The translations under genes were made by a program, and so were the position numbers. Below, in pieces: positions 24,552 through 33,488 of a stretch of DNA of 64,000 nucleotides. The DNA comes from Aequorivita viscosa. Lineage in GTDB: Bacteria; Bacteroidota; Bacteroidia; Flavobacteriales; Flavobacteriaceae. Position 1 is the stretch's first letter; the number at the start of each line of letters is the position of its first letter. Where the stretch lies: assembly GCF_900106795.1 (NCBI RefSeq), contig NZ_FNNS01000019.1, forward strand, positions 1-64,000. Direction: 5' to 3'. The notes under the pieces were generated by a model that made no database searches, had not been told where the DNA came from, and saw nothing but the letters and a program-made list of their open reading frames with translations.

Positions 24552-25466
24552 TTAAAAGATGGTCAAATCGGTTTTTGTTGTAAAAAGTTCTAGAGCCTTC
24601 ATACCTAAATATGAATTTCCTTGAGTATTTAAAGCTGGTGCCCAGGTTGCAATGGTGTAATGGCTGGGCAATAGTGCCACAATTCCGCCACCAACACCAC
24701 TTTTTCCGGGTAGGCCGACCTCAAATGCAAATTCGCCAGCTTCGTCGTAAAAGCCACAGGTAAGCATTATGGCGTTGATTCTTTTTACTTTATGAGCAGA
24801 TAAATGACGAACGTTTGCCAAGCACTTTCCTTTGTTTGCAAACACAAAAAAAGCATTGGTAAGTTGTTCGCAGCTCATCATAATAGAGCATTGATGAAAA
24901 TAGAAATCTAGAACATCGTCTACTTCGTTTTGTAGATTTCCGAAAGACTTCAACAAATTTGCGGCGGCGAAATTATTAAAACCTGTTAACCTTTCAGATT
25001 CCGCAACAGTTTCATCAAAATCGATGCTTTGGTCGTGGGCAAGATTGCGAACAAAGTTTAAAAAATCCTGTTTTGGGTTTTCTAAATGCGTTAGCAAGAC
25101 ATCGGCAATAACAATGGCGCCAGCATTTATAAGTGGGTTTCGAGGAATTCCATTCTCCAATTCCAATAATGAAAGGTGGTTAAAAGGGTTTCCTGAAGGT
25201 TCTACGTCAACTCGTTTCCAAAGGTCTGTTCCGACTAATTGAAATGCTTTTGCCAGCTATAATACCTTTGAAATACTCTGAATTGAGAATTTTTCAAAGG
25301 CATCGCCTGCTGAATAGCTTTCGCCTGTTATTAATTGTAAGTGAATTCCAAGGTTGTTTTTATCTACTTTCGCCAATTCTGGAATGTAGTTGGCAACTTC
25401 GCCTTTATTCTCAACCTTGCCGAGAGTGGTGTGAATTTCGTTTAAAATACCTTGGTAATCGTGCAT
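24552..25466 (-). pseudogene. glsA: Glutaminase GlsA interrupted by one in-frame TAG
   Basis: The frame is continuous over 305 codons except for TAG at 25257-25259 (codon 70). Upstream residues (AKVDKNNLGIHLQL, AGDAFEKFSIQSISKVL) include the SxxK site S64-K67; after the stop, LAKAFQLVGTDLWKRVDVEP, GNPFN, NGIPRNPLINAGAIV, LPGKSGVGGGIVALLP and GNSYLGMKALE continue the family sequence in the same frame to residue 304, a normal length. Glutaminase hydrolyses glutamine to glutamate. The stop falls just after the catalytic motif, so the product is dead unless TAG is read through or is a sequencing error (TCG to TAG would need one change). Its start overlaps the gcvT stop by one base. Confidence 0.9.
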
Positions 25467-26548
25467 TATGCTTTATAGAATGGAGTTTTTACAATGATTG
25501 CGGCAACTGGTTTTTTTCGGATATTTATAAAAATTTCAGTACCTGGAGTGCTGTTTTCCTTGGTAACATAGCCCATTCCAATTCCTTTGTTAAGTGAAGG
25601 TGCCATAGTGCCACTAGTCACTCTGCCAATTACGTTTCCGTCTTTATCGGCAATTTCGTAATCGTGACGCGGAATACCTCTGTCTTTCAATTCAAAACCA
25701 ATAAGTTTGTTTTTTATACCTTCTTCTTTTTCTTTTTTCAGGTTTTCAGAATTGATAAAATCTTTAGTGAATTTTGTAATCCAACCTAAACCAGCCTCCA
25801 AAGGTGAAGTGGTTTCATCTATATCATTTCCATACAAACAGAAGCCCATTTCCAGTCGAAGAGTATCGCGAGCAGCAAGACCAATAGGCTTAATTCCGAA
25901 GTCTTTTCCAGCTTCAAAAACCTTGTTCCAAATTTGTTCTACTTCATCGTTTTTACAATAAATTTCAAAACCACCACTGCCTGTATAGCCAGTAGCGCTG
26001 ATTATTACATTTTCAATTCCGCCAAAATCGGCGACTTTAAAGTTGTAAAATTTAATAGCCGATAAATCTTCTGAAGTAATTGACTGCATTGCTTCAATTG
26101 CTTTTGGCCCTTGAATGGCAAGCAAAGAGTAATCATCGGATAAATTACGCATTTCGGCACCCATTGTATTATGCTTTGAAATCCACTCCCAGTCCTTGTC
26201 AATATTAGAAGCGTTTACAACCAACAAATATTTTTCGTCTGCTAGCTTGTACACGATTAAATCATCCACAACTCCGCCAGTTTCATTTGGAAGATAGGTG
26301 TATTGCGCCTGCCCGTCTACCATTTTTGAAGCATCGTTACTCGTTACTTTTTGAATTAAATTCAACGCATTTGGACCAGTTAGCAAAAACTCACCCATAT
26401 GCGAAACATCAAAAACACCCACGCCATTGCGTACCGTTTCGTGTTCAATATTTATACCTTCATAGGAAACGGGCATATTGTAACCTGCAAATGGAACCAT
26501 TTTGGCACCCAATTGTTCATGGATATGTGTAAGAGCTGTATTTTTCAT
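25466..26548 (-). CDS. gcvT: Aminomethyltransferase, glycine cleavage T protein
   Basis: A 360-residue folate enzyme that takes the aminomethyl group from the lipoylated H protein, releasing ammonia and forming 5,10-methylene-tetrahydrofolate. Motifs: [19 protein letters not shown] (N-terminal), [11 protein letters not shown] with the conserved Asp-Val-Ser-His, [62 protein letters not shown] and [20 protein letters not shown]. Length normal. First gene of gcvT-glsA-SDR; divergent from the aldehyde dehydrogenase. LpdA (19617) would supply the L protein. Confidence 0.97.
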   Translation of the reverse strand: MKNTALTHIHEQLGAKMVPFAGYNMPVSYEGINIEHETVRNGVGVFDVSHMGEFLLTGPNALNLIQKVTSNDASKMVDGQAQYTYLPNETGGVVDDLIVYKLADEKYLLVVNASNIDKDWEWISKHNTMGAEMRNLSDDYSLLAIQGPKAIEAMQSITSEDLSAIKFYNFKVADFGGIENVIISATGYTGSGGFEIYCKNDEVEQIWNKVFEAGKDFGIKPIGLAARDTLRLEMGFCLYGNDIDETTSPLEAGLGWITKFTKDFINSENLKKEKEEGIKNKLIGFELKDRGIPRHDYEIADKDGNVIGRVTSGTMAPSLNKGIGMGYVTKENSTPGTEIFINIRKKPVAAIIVKTPFYKA

Positions 26549-26606
26549 GGTAATTTTCCCAAAGCGGGACTATTTTGGTTATTAAAAATATTTTTTGTGA
26601 TAAAAG

Positions 26607-26633
26607 CAAATGTATTACAATCGTACAAAGTTA
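26607..26633 (-). promoter_or_regulatory. Two putative -7 elements upstream of gcvT
   Basis: On the minus strand TACATTTG (26607-26614) and TAACTTTG (26626-26633) both match TAnnTTTG; either could start the gcvT transcript. No glycine riboswitch fits in the 183-bp gap by eye. Confidence 0.35.
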
Positions 26634-26731
26634 ACGATTATTTAGCTGTATATTTTAATTAAGCTTCCCGTTAAAATCATCTTAATCGATGGCGTTTTCT
26701 CAATGATTTCAGTACTTTTAAAATAAAAAGC

Positions 26732-28093
26732 ATGGCCACAACCACATCGATTAATCCCTATACTGGGAAAGAGTTTAAAACATATAAAAATCATTCCAAA
26801 AAAGAAATTGAAGACATAATTCTGAAAGCCGACAGGCGGTTTTACAGTTGGCGCGAAACGTCTTTCACAGAACGAAAAAAACTAATGATGGCTGCAGCTT
26901 CGGAACTCAGAAAAAACAAACAGGAATACGCCGAAACTATGACGCAAGAAATGGGAAAACCTATTTCCCAAGCCATCGCTGAGGTGGAAAAGTGCGCTTG
27001 GGTATGTGAATATTATGCCGAAAATGCTGAGGCGCAACTTCAAAATGAAACAGTAAAAACGGATGCTTATAAAAGTTACGTACGTTACGAGCCTCTTGGA
27101 GTTGTGTTGGCTGTAATGCCGTGGAACTATCCGTATTGGCAAGTTTTCCGTTTCGCTGCTCCAGCTTTAATGGCGGGTAATATAGGTGTATTAAAACACG
27201 CTTCTAACGTTTTCGGTAGCGCAATGAATATTGAGAAAATCTTTAAAAAAGCTGGTTTTCCTGATAATTGCTTTACAACTTTACTAGTTGGAAGCGATGC
27301 AGTAGAAAGTATTATTGAAAATGAAAAAATAAAAGCCGTTACCTTAACCGGGAGTGGGCCAGCAGGTTCCTCCGTAGCCTCAATTGCTGGGAAAAATATT
27401 AAAAAAACAGTTTTGGAACTCGGTGGAAGCAATGCCTTGGTGGTGATGAAAGACTGTGATATTGAAAAAACAATTGATGTTTGTGTGCAAGCGCGATACC
27501 AAAATACGGGTCAGAGTTGCATTGCTGGAAAAAGATTACTTGTAGACGAATCGATTGCATCAGATTTTACAGCGAAACTATTGCAGCAAGTTCGGGAACT
27601 TAAAAGTGGTGATCCGATGGATGAAGACACATATATTGGTACAATGGCTCGGGAAGATCTTGCGGAAGAATTGGAAAAACAGGTAAATGATTCTATTAAA
27701 TCTGGAGCTAAATTGGCTCTCGGAGGAAAACGACAAAATGCCTATTTTGAACCTACTGTTTTAACAAATGTAACTAAAGATATGGCTGTTTTTAATGAAG
27801 AAACTTTTGGCCCAGTGCTTTCAGTAACCACGTTTGAAACAATTGAAGAAGCGATTGAACTATCTAACACTTCGCGATTTGGATTAGGGGTTTCAATTTT
27901 TACCGAAAATATTGACGAAGCTGAAAAATTGGCTTTTCAATTTGAAGAAGGCGCGGTTTTTATTAATGAATTAGTGAAAAGCGATCCGCGTTTGCCATTT
28001 GGAGGAATTAAAGAAAGTGGATACGGCCGTGAGCTTAGCCAACACGGAATTAAAGAATTTATGAATCGGAAAACGGTTTATATAAATAAGTAG
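26732..28093 (+). CDS. NAD(P)-dependent succinate-semialdehyde-type aldehyde dehydrogenase
   Basis: A 453-residue aldehyde dehydrogenase of the short (~455) GabD/SSADH subgroup, oxidising an aldehyde such as succinate semialdehyde to its acid. PWNYPYWQVFRFAAPALMAGN (130-150) for cofactor entry, TGSGPAGSSVA (206-216), general base E229 in LELGGSN, nucleophile C263 in NTGQSCIAGKR, EETFGPVLSV and a C-terminal PFGGIKESGYGRE. All catalytic parts are present. It starts with ATG 26732 (MATTTSINPYTGKE). Divergent from gcvT. The substrate is inferred from the subgroup only. Confidence 0.9.
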   Translation: MATTTSINPYTGKEFKTYKNHSKKEIEDIILKADRRFYSWRETSFTERKKLMMAAASELRKNKQEYAETMTQEMGKPISQAIAEVEKCAWVCEYYAENAEAQLQNETVKTDAYKSYVRYEPLGVVLAVMPWNYPYWQVFRFAAPALMAGNIGVLKHASNVFGSAMNIEKIFKKAGFPDNCFTTLLVGSDAVESIIENEKIKAVTLTGSGPAGSSVASIAGKNIKKTVLELGGSNALVVMKDCDIEKTIDVCVQARYQNTGQSCIAGKRLLVDESIASDFTAKLLQQVRELKSGDPMDEDTYIGTMAREDLAEELEKQVNDSIKSGAKLALGGKRQNAYFEPTVLTNVTKDMAVFNEETFGPVLSVTTFETIEEAIELSNTSRFGLGVSIFTENIDEAEKLAFQFEEGAVFINELVKSDPRLPFGGIKESGYGRELSQHGIKEFMNRKTVYINK

Positions 28094-28364
28094 CTAAAAG
28101 TAAGTAGCTAAAAGTTGGACCACGAATTCACCAATATCTTCTAATCTATCATATTGGCGATCTGATAATTTTGTATGAAGTTGAATTTTCCTGTAATCAG
28201 GAAAGTAGAATGTTGAAGTGAGAATTAATATCGTCTTCCACTGCCAGCCCGACAAGGTTATTCTGGCGGGCTATCGGACTTACATTTTTCAACTTCACAC
28301 ATAATTCGTTTATTCGAGGTGAACCTTTCAAAATAATTGAAGGTAATTAAAACCTAACAATCAC
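28094..28364. other. Gene-free gap with nested inverted repeats (possible small element)
   Basis: TGAAGTTGAA at 28176-28185 is inverted as TTCAACTTCA at 28288-28297. Between them lie a 7-bp hairpin TTTCCTG/CAGGAAA (28187-28204, loop TAAT) and AGCCCG (28246-28251) / CGGGCT (28267-28272) in a patch richer in G+C than its surroundings. No reading frame of note. The layout resembles a short non-autonomous element, but no target duplication is evident. Confidence 0.35.
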
Positions 28365-28372
28365 TAAATTTG
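28365..28372 (+). promoter_or_regulatory. Putative -7 element of the thioesterase promoter
   Basis: TAAATTTG fits TAnnTTTG, 25 bases before the ATG at 28398. Confidence 0.45.
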
Positions 28373-28397
28373 CACCCAAACCTTAAAAAAACATTAA

Positions 28398-28787
28398 ATG
28401 AATTTTCACACACGTAAATGGATTAAACCAGAGGATCTTAACCCTAACGGAACACTTTTTGGCGGAAGGTTGTTAGAATGGATTGATGAGGAAGCAGCTT
28501 TGTACGCTATTATCCAACTTGAAAATCCACGGACGGTCACTAAGTTTATGAGTGAAATTAACTTTCAGAGCTCTGCCAAAAAAGGGGATATAATTGAAAT
28601 AGGAATCGACATTGTTGGATTTGGAAATACTTCTTTAACCCTTTGCTGTGAGGTTCGAAATAAAATGACACGGGAAGTAATTATCAGTATCGCCAAAATT
28701 ATAATGGTGGCTTTAGATGAAAACGGAAAACCTTTTGCTCACGGAAAAACGGCAAAAGAATTCACAAAAGATAGACTTGCAAAATAG
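28398..28787 (+). CDS. Acyl-CoA thioesterase, YciA/ACOT hotdog family
   Basis: A 129-residue hotdog-fold enzyme that hydrolyses acyl-CoA to free acid and CoA. Features: LNPNGTLFGGRLLEWIDEEA (14-33), the family G-x-L-FGG-x-(L/V)-x-x-W-x-D motif with the catalytic Asp; FMSEINFQSSAKKGDIIEIG; and GNTSLTLCCEVRNKMT. Length is normal. It ends one base before the convergent MscS gene stop. Chain-length specificity cannot be inferred. Confidence 0.92.
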   Translation: MNFHTRKWIKPEDLNPNGTLFGGRLLEWIDEEAALYAIIQLENPRTVTKFMSEINFQSSAKKGDIIEIGIDIVGFGNTSLTLCCEVRNKMTREVIISIAKIIMVALDENGKPFAHGKTAKEFTKDRLAK

Positions 28788-28788
28788 T

Positions 28789-30051
28789 TTAAGTCAATTG
28801 TTTTAAATCCGTTCCTGTTGGTAGTTCAAATGCTTCTAAGTCGAAATAGGATAACGCTGCTAAAAGATGATCAAAGATATCGGCTTGGATATGTTCATAA
28901 TTGGCCCAACGTTTGTCTTTACTAAAACAGTAAATCTCAAGAGGTAACCCTTTTTCGGTCGGAGCCAAATGTCTAACCATAAGCGACATATCTTGGCTTA
29001 TCGCGGTATTTTCGTTTAAGTAAGCATTAATGTAATTTCTAAAAATCCCCAGATTTGTCTGGTTTCGGCCGTTAATTTGTAATTCCCTATTTATATTTTT
29101 AGACTCGTTATATTTTTCAATAACGCGCTGTCGGTGTTGAATATATGGTTTTACCCGTTCAATTTTTTTAAAACGTTCAATATCTTCATCCGAAAGAAAT
29201 TTAATAGAAGATTGTTTAATGTAAATTGCGCGTTTTATTCTTCTTCCACCGCTTTCGCTCATTCCACGCCAATTTTTGAAAGAATCTGAAACAAGGCTGT
29301 AGGTTGGAATGGTGGTATAAGTCATATCAAAATTCTGAACTCGAACCGTAGCTAAACTGATTTCGACTACATCTCCATCGGCTCCAAATTTTTCAAATGT
29401 AATCCAGTCGCCAATTCGGACAATATCATTAACTGAAACTTGGATACTTGCAACAAACCCGAGAATAGTATCTTTGAAAATAAGCAATACTACCGCCGAA
29501 GCAGCTCCTAAGGTTGCAAGACTTTTTAAGGAATACCCTGTAAGCAATTGAATTATCCAGAACATTCCGATACCCCAAGCAAAAATCATCAGAATTTGTA
29601 CGTAGCTTTCTAAGGGTTTATCTCCATATCTTTCGTTTTCTTCAAGATAATTTCGGACAGTCCGCAGAATGCTTCTTATAATTAGAACAAACAGAATTAC
29701 AAAGTAAATTTTAACTATAGTTTGAAGAATTTCAATAATTAAGGGAAATTCCACAAAAATAATAGGAACTACATTGAGCAGAATAAGTATCGGAAGTAAG
29801 CGCGTAACAAACTTCGGGAAATTGCTTTTTAAAAGGTAATTGTCGAATGAAGTTTTGGTTTTGCTACTGAAAGTTTGGAAAAATCCAACAACCAAGCGCC
29901 TAGCGACAATGTCAACAAACACGACAACGGCTAACGCAATTATGGTATTAACAATAATATTCAAAAATATAGCCCATTGCACTTCCATGCCCAAAGCCTC
30001 AAGATTATCTTGAAGCCAATACGTATAATTTTGAATTGTTTCCTTATCCAT
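28789..30051 (-). CDS. MscS-family mechanosensitive channel (YbdG-like)
   Basis: A 420-residue inner-membrane protein. Five hydrophobic helices (~25-48, 75-95, 100-125, 145-165, 170-195), the pore-lining helix TLGAASAVVLLIFKDTILGFVASIQV (~180-205) and the MscS beta-domain IGDWITFEKFGADGDVVEISLATVRVQNFDMTYTTIP in pieces (~210-245), then a long cytoplasmic C-terminus. Size matches E. coli YbdG (415), which responds to milder osmotic stress. It overlaps the upstream DUF3817 stop by one base (TAATG), so the two are probably coupled. Gating threshold unknown. Confidence 0.92.
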   Translation of the reverse strand: MDKETIQNYTYWLQDNLEALGMEVQWAIFLNIIVNTIIALAVVVFVDIVARRLVVGFFQTFSSKTKTSFDNYLLKSNFPKFVTRLLPILILLNVVPIIFVEFPLIIEILQTIVKIYFVILFVLIIRSILRTVRNYLEENERYGDKPLESYVQILMIFAWGIGMFWIIQLLTGYSLKSLATLGAASAVVLLIFKDTILGFVASIQVSVNDIVRIGDWITFEKFGADGDVVEISLATVRVQNFDMTYTTIPTYSLVSDSFKNWRGMSESGGRRIKRAIYIKQSSIKFLSDEDIERFKKIERVKPYIQHRQRVIEKYNESKNINRELQINGRNQTNLGIFRNYINAYLNENTAISQDMSLMVRHLAPTEKGLPLEIYCFSKDKRWANYEHIQADIFDHLLAALSYFDLEAFELPTGTDLKQLT

Positions 30052-30329
30052 TATAAATATTTACGTTCTATATAAAAAGGCCCAAAAGGTACAACGGAGC
30101 AAAGAATTGCAATAATGAGTTGTGTAAGTGTCCAGTTTAACTTTTTGTACATATAAATAGCACCTAATACATAAAGTACGAATAGAATTCCGTGTGCCAT
30201 TCCTACCGATTGAACCATTTGTGGCATATCCCAAATGTACTTTAAAGGCATAGCGATACCAAGGAGCACAAGAAACGAAATGGCTTCTAAAGAACTGATT
30301 AATCGGAAGGCTTTAACTGATTTATCCAT
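30051..30329 (-). CDS. DUF3817 family small membrane protein
   Basis: A 92-residue protein from ATG 30329 (MDKSVKAFRLISSLEAISFL); the frame extends 12 codons further, but those residues do not fit the family start and lie against the repeat cluster. Three membrane helices (~7-25, 38-58, 68-85), with the DUF3817 pattern FRxxSxxEAxSFLxLLxxAMPLKY and GxxHGxLFxxY in MAHGILFVLYVLG, and PFGPFYIERKYL at the end. Function unknown; coupling to an MscS channel hints at membrane or osmotic stress. Confidence 0.88.
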   Translation of the reverse strand: MDKSVKAFRLISSLEAISFLVLLGIAMPLKYIWDMPQMVQSVGMAHGILFVLYVLGAIYMYKKLNWTLTQLIIAILCSVVPFGPFYIERKYL

Positions 30330-30389
30330 TGCAAAACAATTTTTTTGCAAATATACACTAAGCAATCGGCAAGCCCAATTTAAAGAGCG

Positions 30390-31200
30390 TATAACCTTAA
30401 GTGTAATGTAAAAAGATGCGATTCAGTTTTATGTGTAACTATTTGGCTAAAGCCAATGCAGTGTAGCATTGTTCCACGGGCTAAAGCCCGTGGTTATTCG
30501 ATATATTCGATATTCTTTTATTCAGTAAGGAGCTTTGAGTAAGTTATGATCCATGTTTTTCGAATAACTCAGGGCTTTAGTTCGGAGTTATAGACGATAA
30601 CTTTAAGTGTAATGTAAAAAGATGGGATTCAGTTTTATGTGTAAACATTTGGCTAAAGCCAATGCAGTGTAGCATTGTTCCACGAGCTAAAGCCCGTGGT
30701 TATTCTATATATTCGATATTCTTTTATTCAGTGAGGAGCTTTGAGTAAGTTATGATTAATGTTTGTCGAATAACTCAGGGTTTTAGTTCGGAGTTATAGA
30801 CGATAACTTTACAGGGAATGTAAAAAGATGCGATTCAGTTTTATGTGTAACTATTTGGCTAAAGCCAATGCAGTGTAGCGTAGTTCCACGGGCTAAAGCC
30901 CGTGGTTATTCGATATCCTTTTTATTCATGGGGGCTTTGAGTAAGTTATGATTAATGTTTGTCGAATAACTCAGGGTTTTAGTTTGGGGCTATAGAGGAT
31001 AACTTTACGGGGGTGTAAGAAGATGGGATTCAGTTTTATTTGTAAACATTTGGCTAAAGCCAATGCACTGTAGCATTGTTCTACGGGCTAAAGCCCGTGG
31101 TTATTCGATATATTCGATATTCTTTTATTCATAGGAGCTTTTGCCCTGCTAGAATCAATGCTTTTCTAATAACCCTGAGCTTTAGCTCGGGGAAAAAAAC
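30390..31200. repeat. Four tandem copies of a ~206-bp hairpin-rich repeat
   Basis: Units begin near 30390, 30596, 30802 and 30998 (206, 206, 196 bp, then ~200). AGATG recurs at 30414, 30620, 30826 and 31021. Each unit holds three inverted repeats: TTGGCTAAAGCCAA (unit 1: 30443-30456), CCACGGGCTAAAGCCCGTGG (30474-30493) and a longer TAACTC...GAGTTA hairpin (30565-30590), all with TAAA or TTTA loops. Stems vary by paired changes in unit 4 (GAGCTTTAGCTC). No ORF is conserved across units. It lies between two minus-strand genes, 3' of the metal ATPase and 5' of the DUF3817-MscS pair. Confidence 0.95.
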
Positions 31201-31204
31201 GGCA

Positions 31205-31230
31205 TATTCATTGGCTTTAGCCAAATCCTG
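31205..31230. repeat. Partial inverted copy of the repeat's first hairpin
   Basis: TTGGCTTTAGCCAA (around 31211-31224) is the reverse complement of the TTGGCTAAAGCCAA word of the tandem units and follows the last unit. The remaining ~80 bp up to the ATPase stop show nothing further. Confidence 0.6.
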
Positions 31231-31308
31231 TTTTTTATATCACCTCACGAAACCGCCTTACCTTCAAAAGTCCTAAGTCATTTTTTTGGCTACAGCATCT
31301 TTTGAATC

Positions 31309-33252
31309 CTAATTCCAACTCATTCGTTGCAATCTTATAGCATTTAAAATAGCTAAAAAAGCAACTCCAACATCAGCAAAAACAGCTTCCCACATTGTGG
31401 CAATTCCGCCCGCGCCTAAAATCAATACAATTAGCTTAACACCAAATGCCAATGCAATATTTTGCCAAACAATACTTCTGGTGGAACGGCCAATCTTGAT
31501 GGCGCGTGCAATTTTTGAAGGATGATCTGTTTGAATTACCACATCGGCAGTTTCAATCGCCACATCACTTCCTAAACCGCCCATGGCAATCCCCACATCA
31601 CTGGCGGCAATTACAGGAGCGTCGTTTATTCCATCGCCAACAAATGCAACTTTGGTTCTAGATATCTTTTTAAGGGTTTCAACTTTGTTTAATTTATCTT
31701 CAGGAAGCAAACCTCCAATGGCTTCTTCAAGTCCAAGTTCGCGACCAATTTTTTCGGTTAAGGAAGCCTTATCGCCAGAAAGCATTATTATATTTTTAAT
31801 GCCCAGTTCACGAAGTTGTTGAATGGCTTGATGTGCATCTTCCTTTAATTCGTCTGCAATAGTTACATATCCCGAAAACTTTCCGTCGATAGCAATCATT
31901 ACGATAGATTCTACAATTTGATTGGTTTCTGAAGGAATTTCGATTTGATGTGAATCCATCAAGGCTTTATTTCCTACTAAAATCATTTTATTGTTTACAA
32001 TTCCGTTCAGTCCTTTTCCTGCAATTTCTGTAACATTCGAGGCGACGAATTCTGTTTCATTTTCAAATTCCAAAATGGCTCGGGCAATCGGGTGCGTAGA
32101 TTGAGCTTCAATAGCTTGTAAATACGCCATCATTTCAGTTTTATTAATCTCGAATGTTTTGATTTCCTTAATCTTAAAAACACCCTTAGTCAAGGTTCCT
32201 GTTTTATCCATCACCACGGTATTTATTTTGGTGATACCATCCAAAAATGAGGCTCCTTTAAAAAGAATTCCGTTTTTGGAAGCTGCTCCCAGACCACCGA
32301 AATAGCCTAATGGAATTGAAATTACCAGCGCACAAGGACAGGAAATAACTAAAAATATCAGAGCCCGATAAAGCCAATCTTGAAACATATATTCTTCTAC
32401 AAAAAAATAGGGTAGGAGCGTGAGACCGATCGCTGCAAACACGACAATGGGAGTGTAAACCCGAGCAAATTTTCGAATAAAAAGTTCTGTTTTGGACTTT
32501 CTAGAAGTCGCGTTTTGAACTAAATGTAATATTTTGGAAATAGAACTATCTTCAAAAATTTTGGTAGTTTCTATTTCAATTACGTTTTCCAAATTAATGC
32601 TTCCCGCATAAACACTTTCGCCGCTTTGAATGGTGTCTGGCTTGCTTTCACCAGTAATTGCAGCCGTATCTAAGGATGCACTTTTGGAAAGCAATTTTCC
32701 GTCTAATGGAACCTTTTCACCATTTCGCACTTGAATTTTTTCTCCAACAAATACTTCTTGCGGATGTACAGCTGTGAATTTGCCATTCCGAAAAACCATC
32801 GCAACATTAGGACGTATGTCTAAAAGTGCCTTTATATTTTGCTTCGATTTATGAACTGCCGAATGTTGGAACAGTTCACCCAACGTATAAAAAAGCATTA
32901 CAGCAACCCCTTCGTGATAATGCCCAAGGGCAAAAGCCCCGATAGTTGCGATTCCCATTAAAAAGAATTCAGTAAAAAAATCGCCTTTTAAAATACTTTC
33001 CCATCCTTGTTTTAAAACAGGAAACCCCACAGGGAAATAGGCTACTAAATACCATCCCAAACGTACACCTCCTTTAAAAAATGGAAGTTCGAGGTTGTCA
33101 AGAACGATTCCTGTAATCAACATTATAAAGCTGATAAAAGCGGGAAGGTAGATTTTATAATTTGTTTTGTTTTCCTTTTCAGGGTTTTGTGTGGAACCGC
33201 AGCAACCATCTTCAACCTGTATATCTGCAGAAGGGCTATTTATATTTTTCAT
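31309..33252 (-). CDS. Heavy-metal P1B-type ATPase (Zn/Cd/Co exporter, ZntA/CadA-like)
   Basis: A 647-residue ATP-driven metal efflux pump. No N-terminal HMA domain; instead a short tail with CCGS (17-20). Transmembrane metal site SCPCALV (C305, C307), TGES (200-203), phosphorylation site DKTGT (D349), HP locus in STHPIARAI, and hinge GDGINDAPVIAASDVGIAMG. C-terminal helix carries D in WEAVFADVGVAFLAILNA, as in Zn/Cd/Pb pumps rather than Cu pumps. Divergent from a Crp-type regulator. Metal choice is from family motifs. Confidence 0.94.
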   Translation of the reverse strand: MKNINSPSADIQVEDGCCGSTQNPEKENKTNYKIYLPAFISFIMLITGIVLDNLELPFFKGGVRLGWYLVAYFPVGFPVLKQGWESILKGDFFTEFFLMGIATIGAFALGHYHEGVAVMLFYTLGELFQHSAVHKSKQNIKALLDIRPNVAMVFRNGKFTAVHPQEVFVGEKIQVRNGEKVPLDGKLLSKSASLDTAAITGESKPDTIQSGESVYAGSINLENVIEIETTKIFEDSSISKILHLVQNATSRKSKTELFIRKFARVYTPIVVFAAIGLTLLPYFFVEEYMFQDWLYRALIFLVISCPCALVISIPLGYFGGLGAASKNGILFKGASFLDGITKINTVVMDKTGTLTKGVFKIKEIKTFEINKTEMMAYLQAIEAQSTHPIARAILEFENETEFVASNVTEIAGKGLNGIVNNKMILVGNKALMDSHQIEIPSETNQIVESIVMIAIDGKFSGYVTIADELKEDAHQAIQQLRELGIKNIIMLSGDKASLTEKIGRELGLEEAIGGLLPEDKLNKVETLKKISRTKVAFVGDGINDAPVIAASDVGIAMGGLGSDVAIETADVVIQTDHPSKIARAIKIGRSTRSIVWQNIALAFGVKLIVLILGAGGIATMWEAVFADVGVAFLAILNAIRLQRMSWN

Positions 33253-33297
33253 TTACTTTTTTATCCTTTTTCTTAATTCTTCAGAATCAGAAATAAC

Positions 33298-33384
33298 GCT
33301 GACTTTCGGTTACTCCTTTTATCTTTTAAAGACTATTAATTTTTACCAAAACTATGGAATAGAGGAATGCAACCGAAGTGCATT
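33298..33384. promoter_or_regulatory. Inverted CGGTT half-sites between ATPase and Crp-type gene
   Basis: ACTTTCGGTTACTCC (33302-33316) is matched in inverted, imperfect form by GGAATGCAACCGAAGT (33364-33379), about 47 bp apart in the divergent 236-bp gap. Could be a pair of operator half-sites. Inference only. Confidence 0.3.
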
Positions 33385-33488
33385 AACAAATGTCCGCTTG
33401 TAATTTGCAGGTTTTTAAGGTTTAAAAAACTCTTTCAGAAGGTGATTTTCGATTGAAAAAAAATCAAAGTTTATTGGTACTTTTAAAA

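Noticed and set aside
24552-25466. Frameshift as the cause of the split glutaminase
   Set aside because: Both halves are in the same frame (starts differ by 300 bases) and the 30 codons between them read through as family sequence; only one stop codon interrupts it.
26549-26731. Glycine riboswitch before gcvT
   Set aside because: No tandem aptamer-like structure could be seen in this short gap.
30390-31276. CRISPR array or coding repeat
   Set aside because: Units are ~206 bp and nearly identical throughout, without short repeats and unique spacers, and no frame is conserved across units.
33453-33488. TTG 33453 as start of the Crp-type regulator
   Set aside because: The extra 12 residues are hydrophobic/Lys-rich and unlike the family; ATG 33489 or 33510 fits better.
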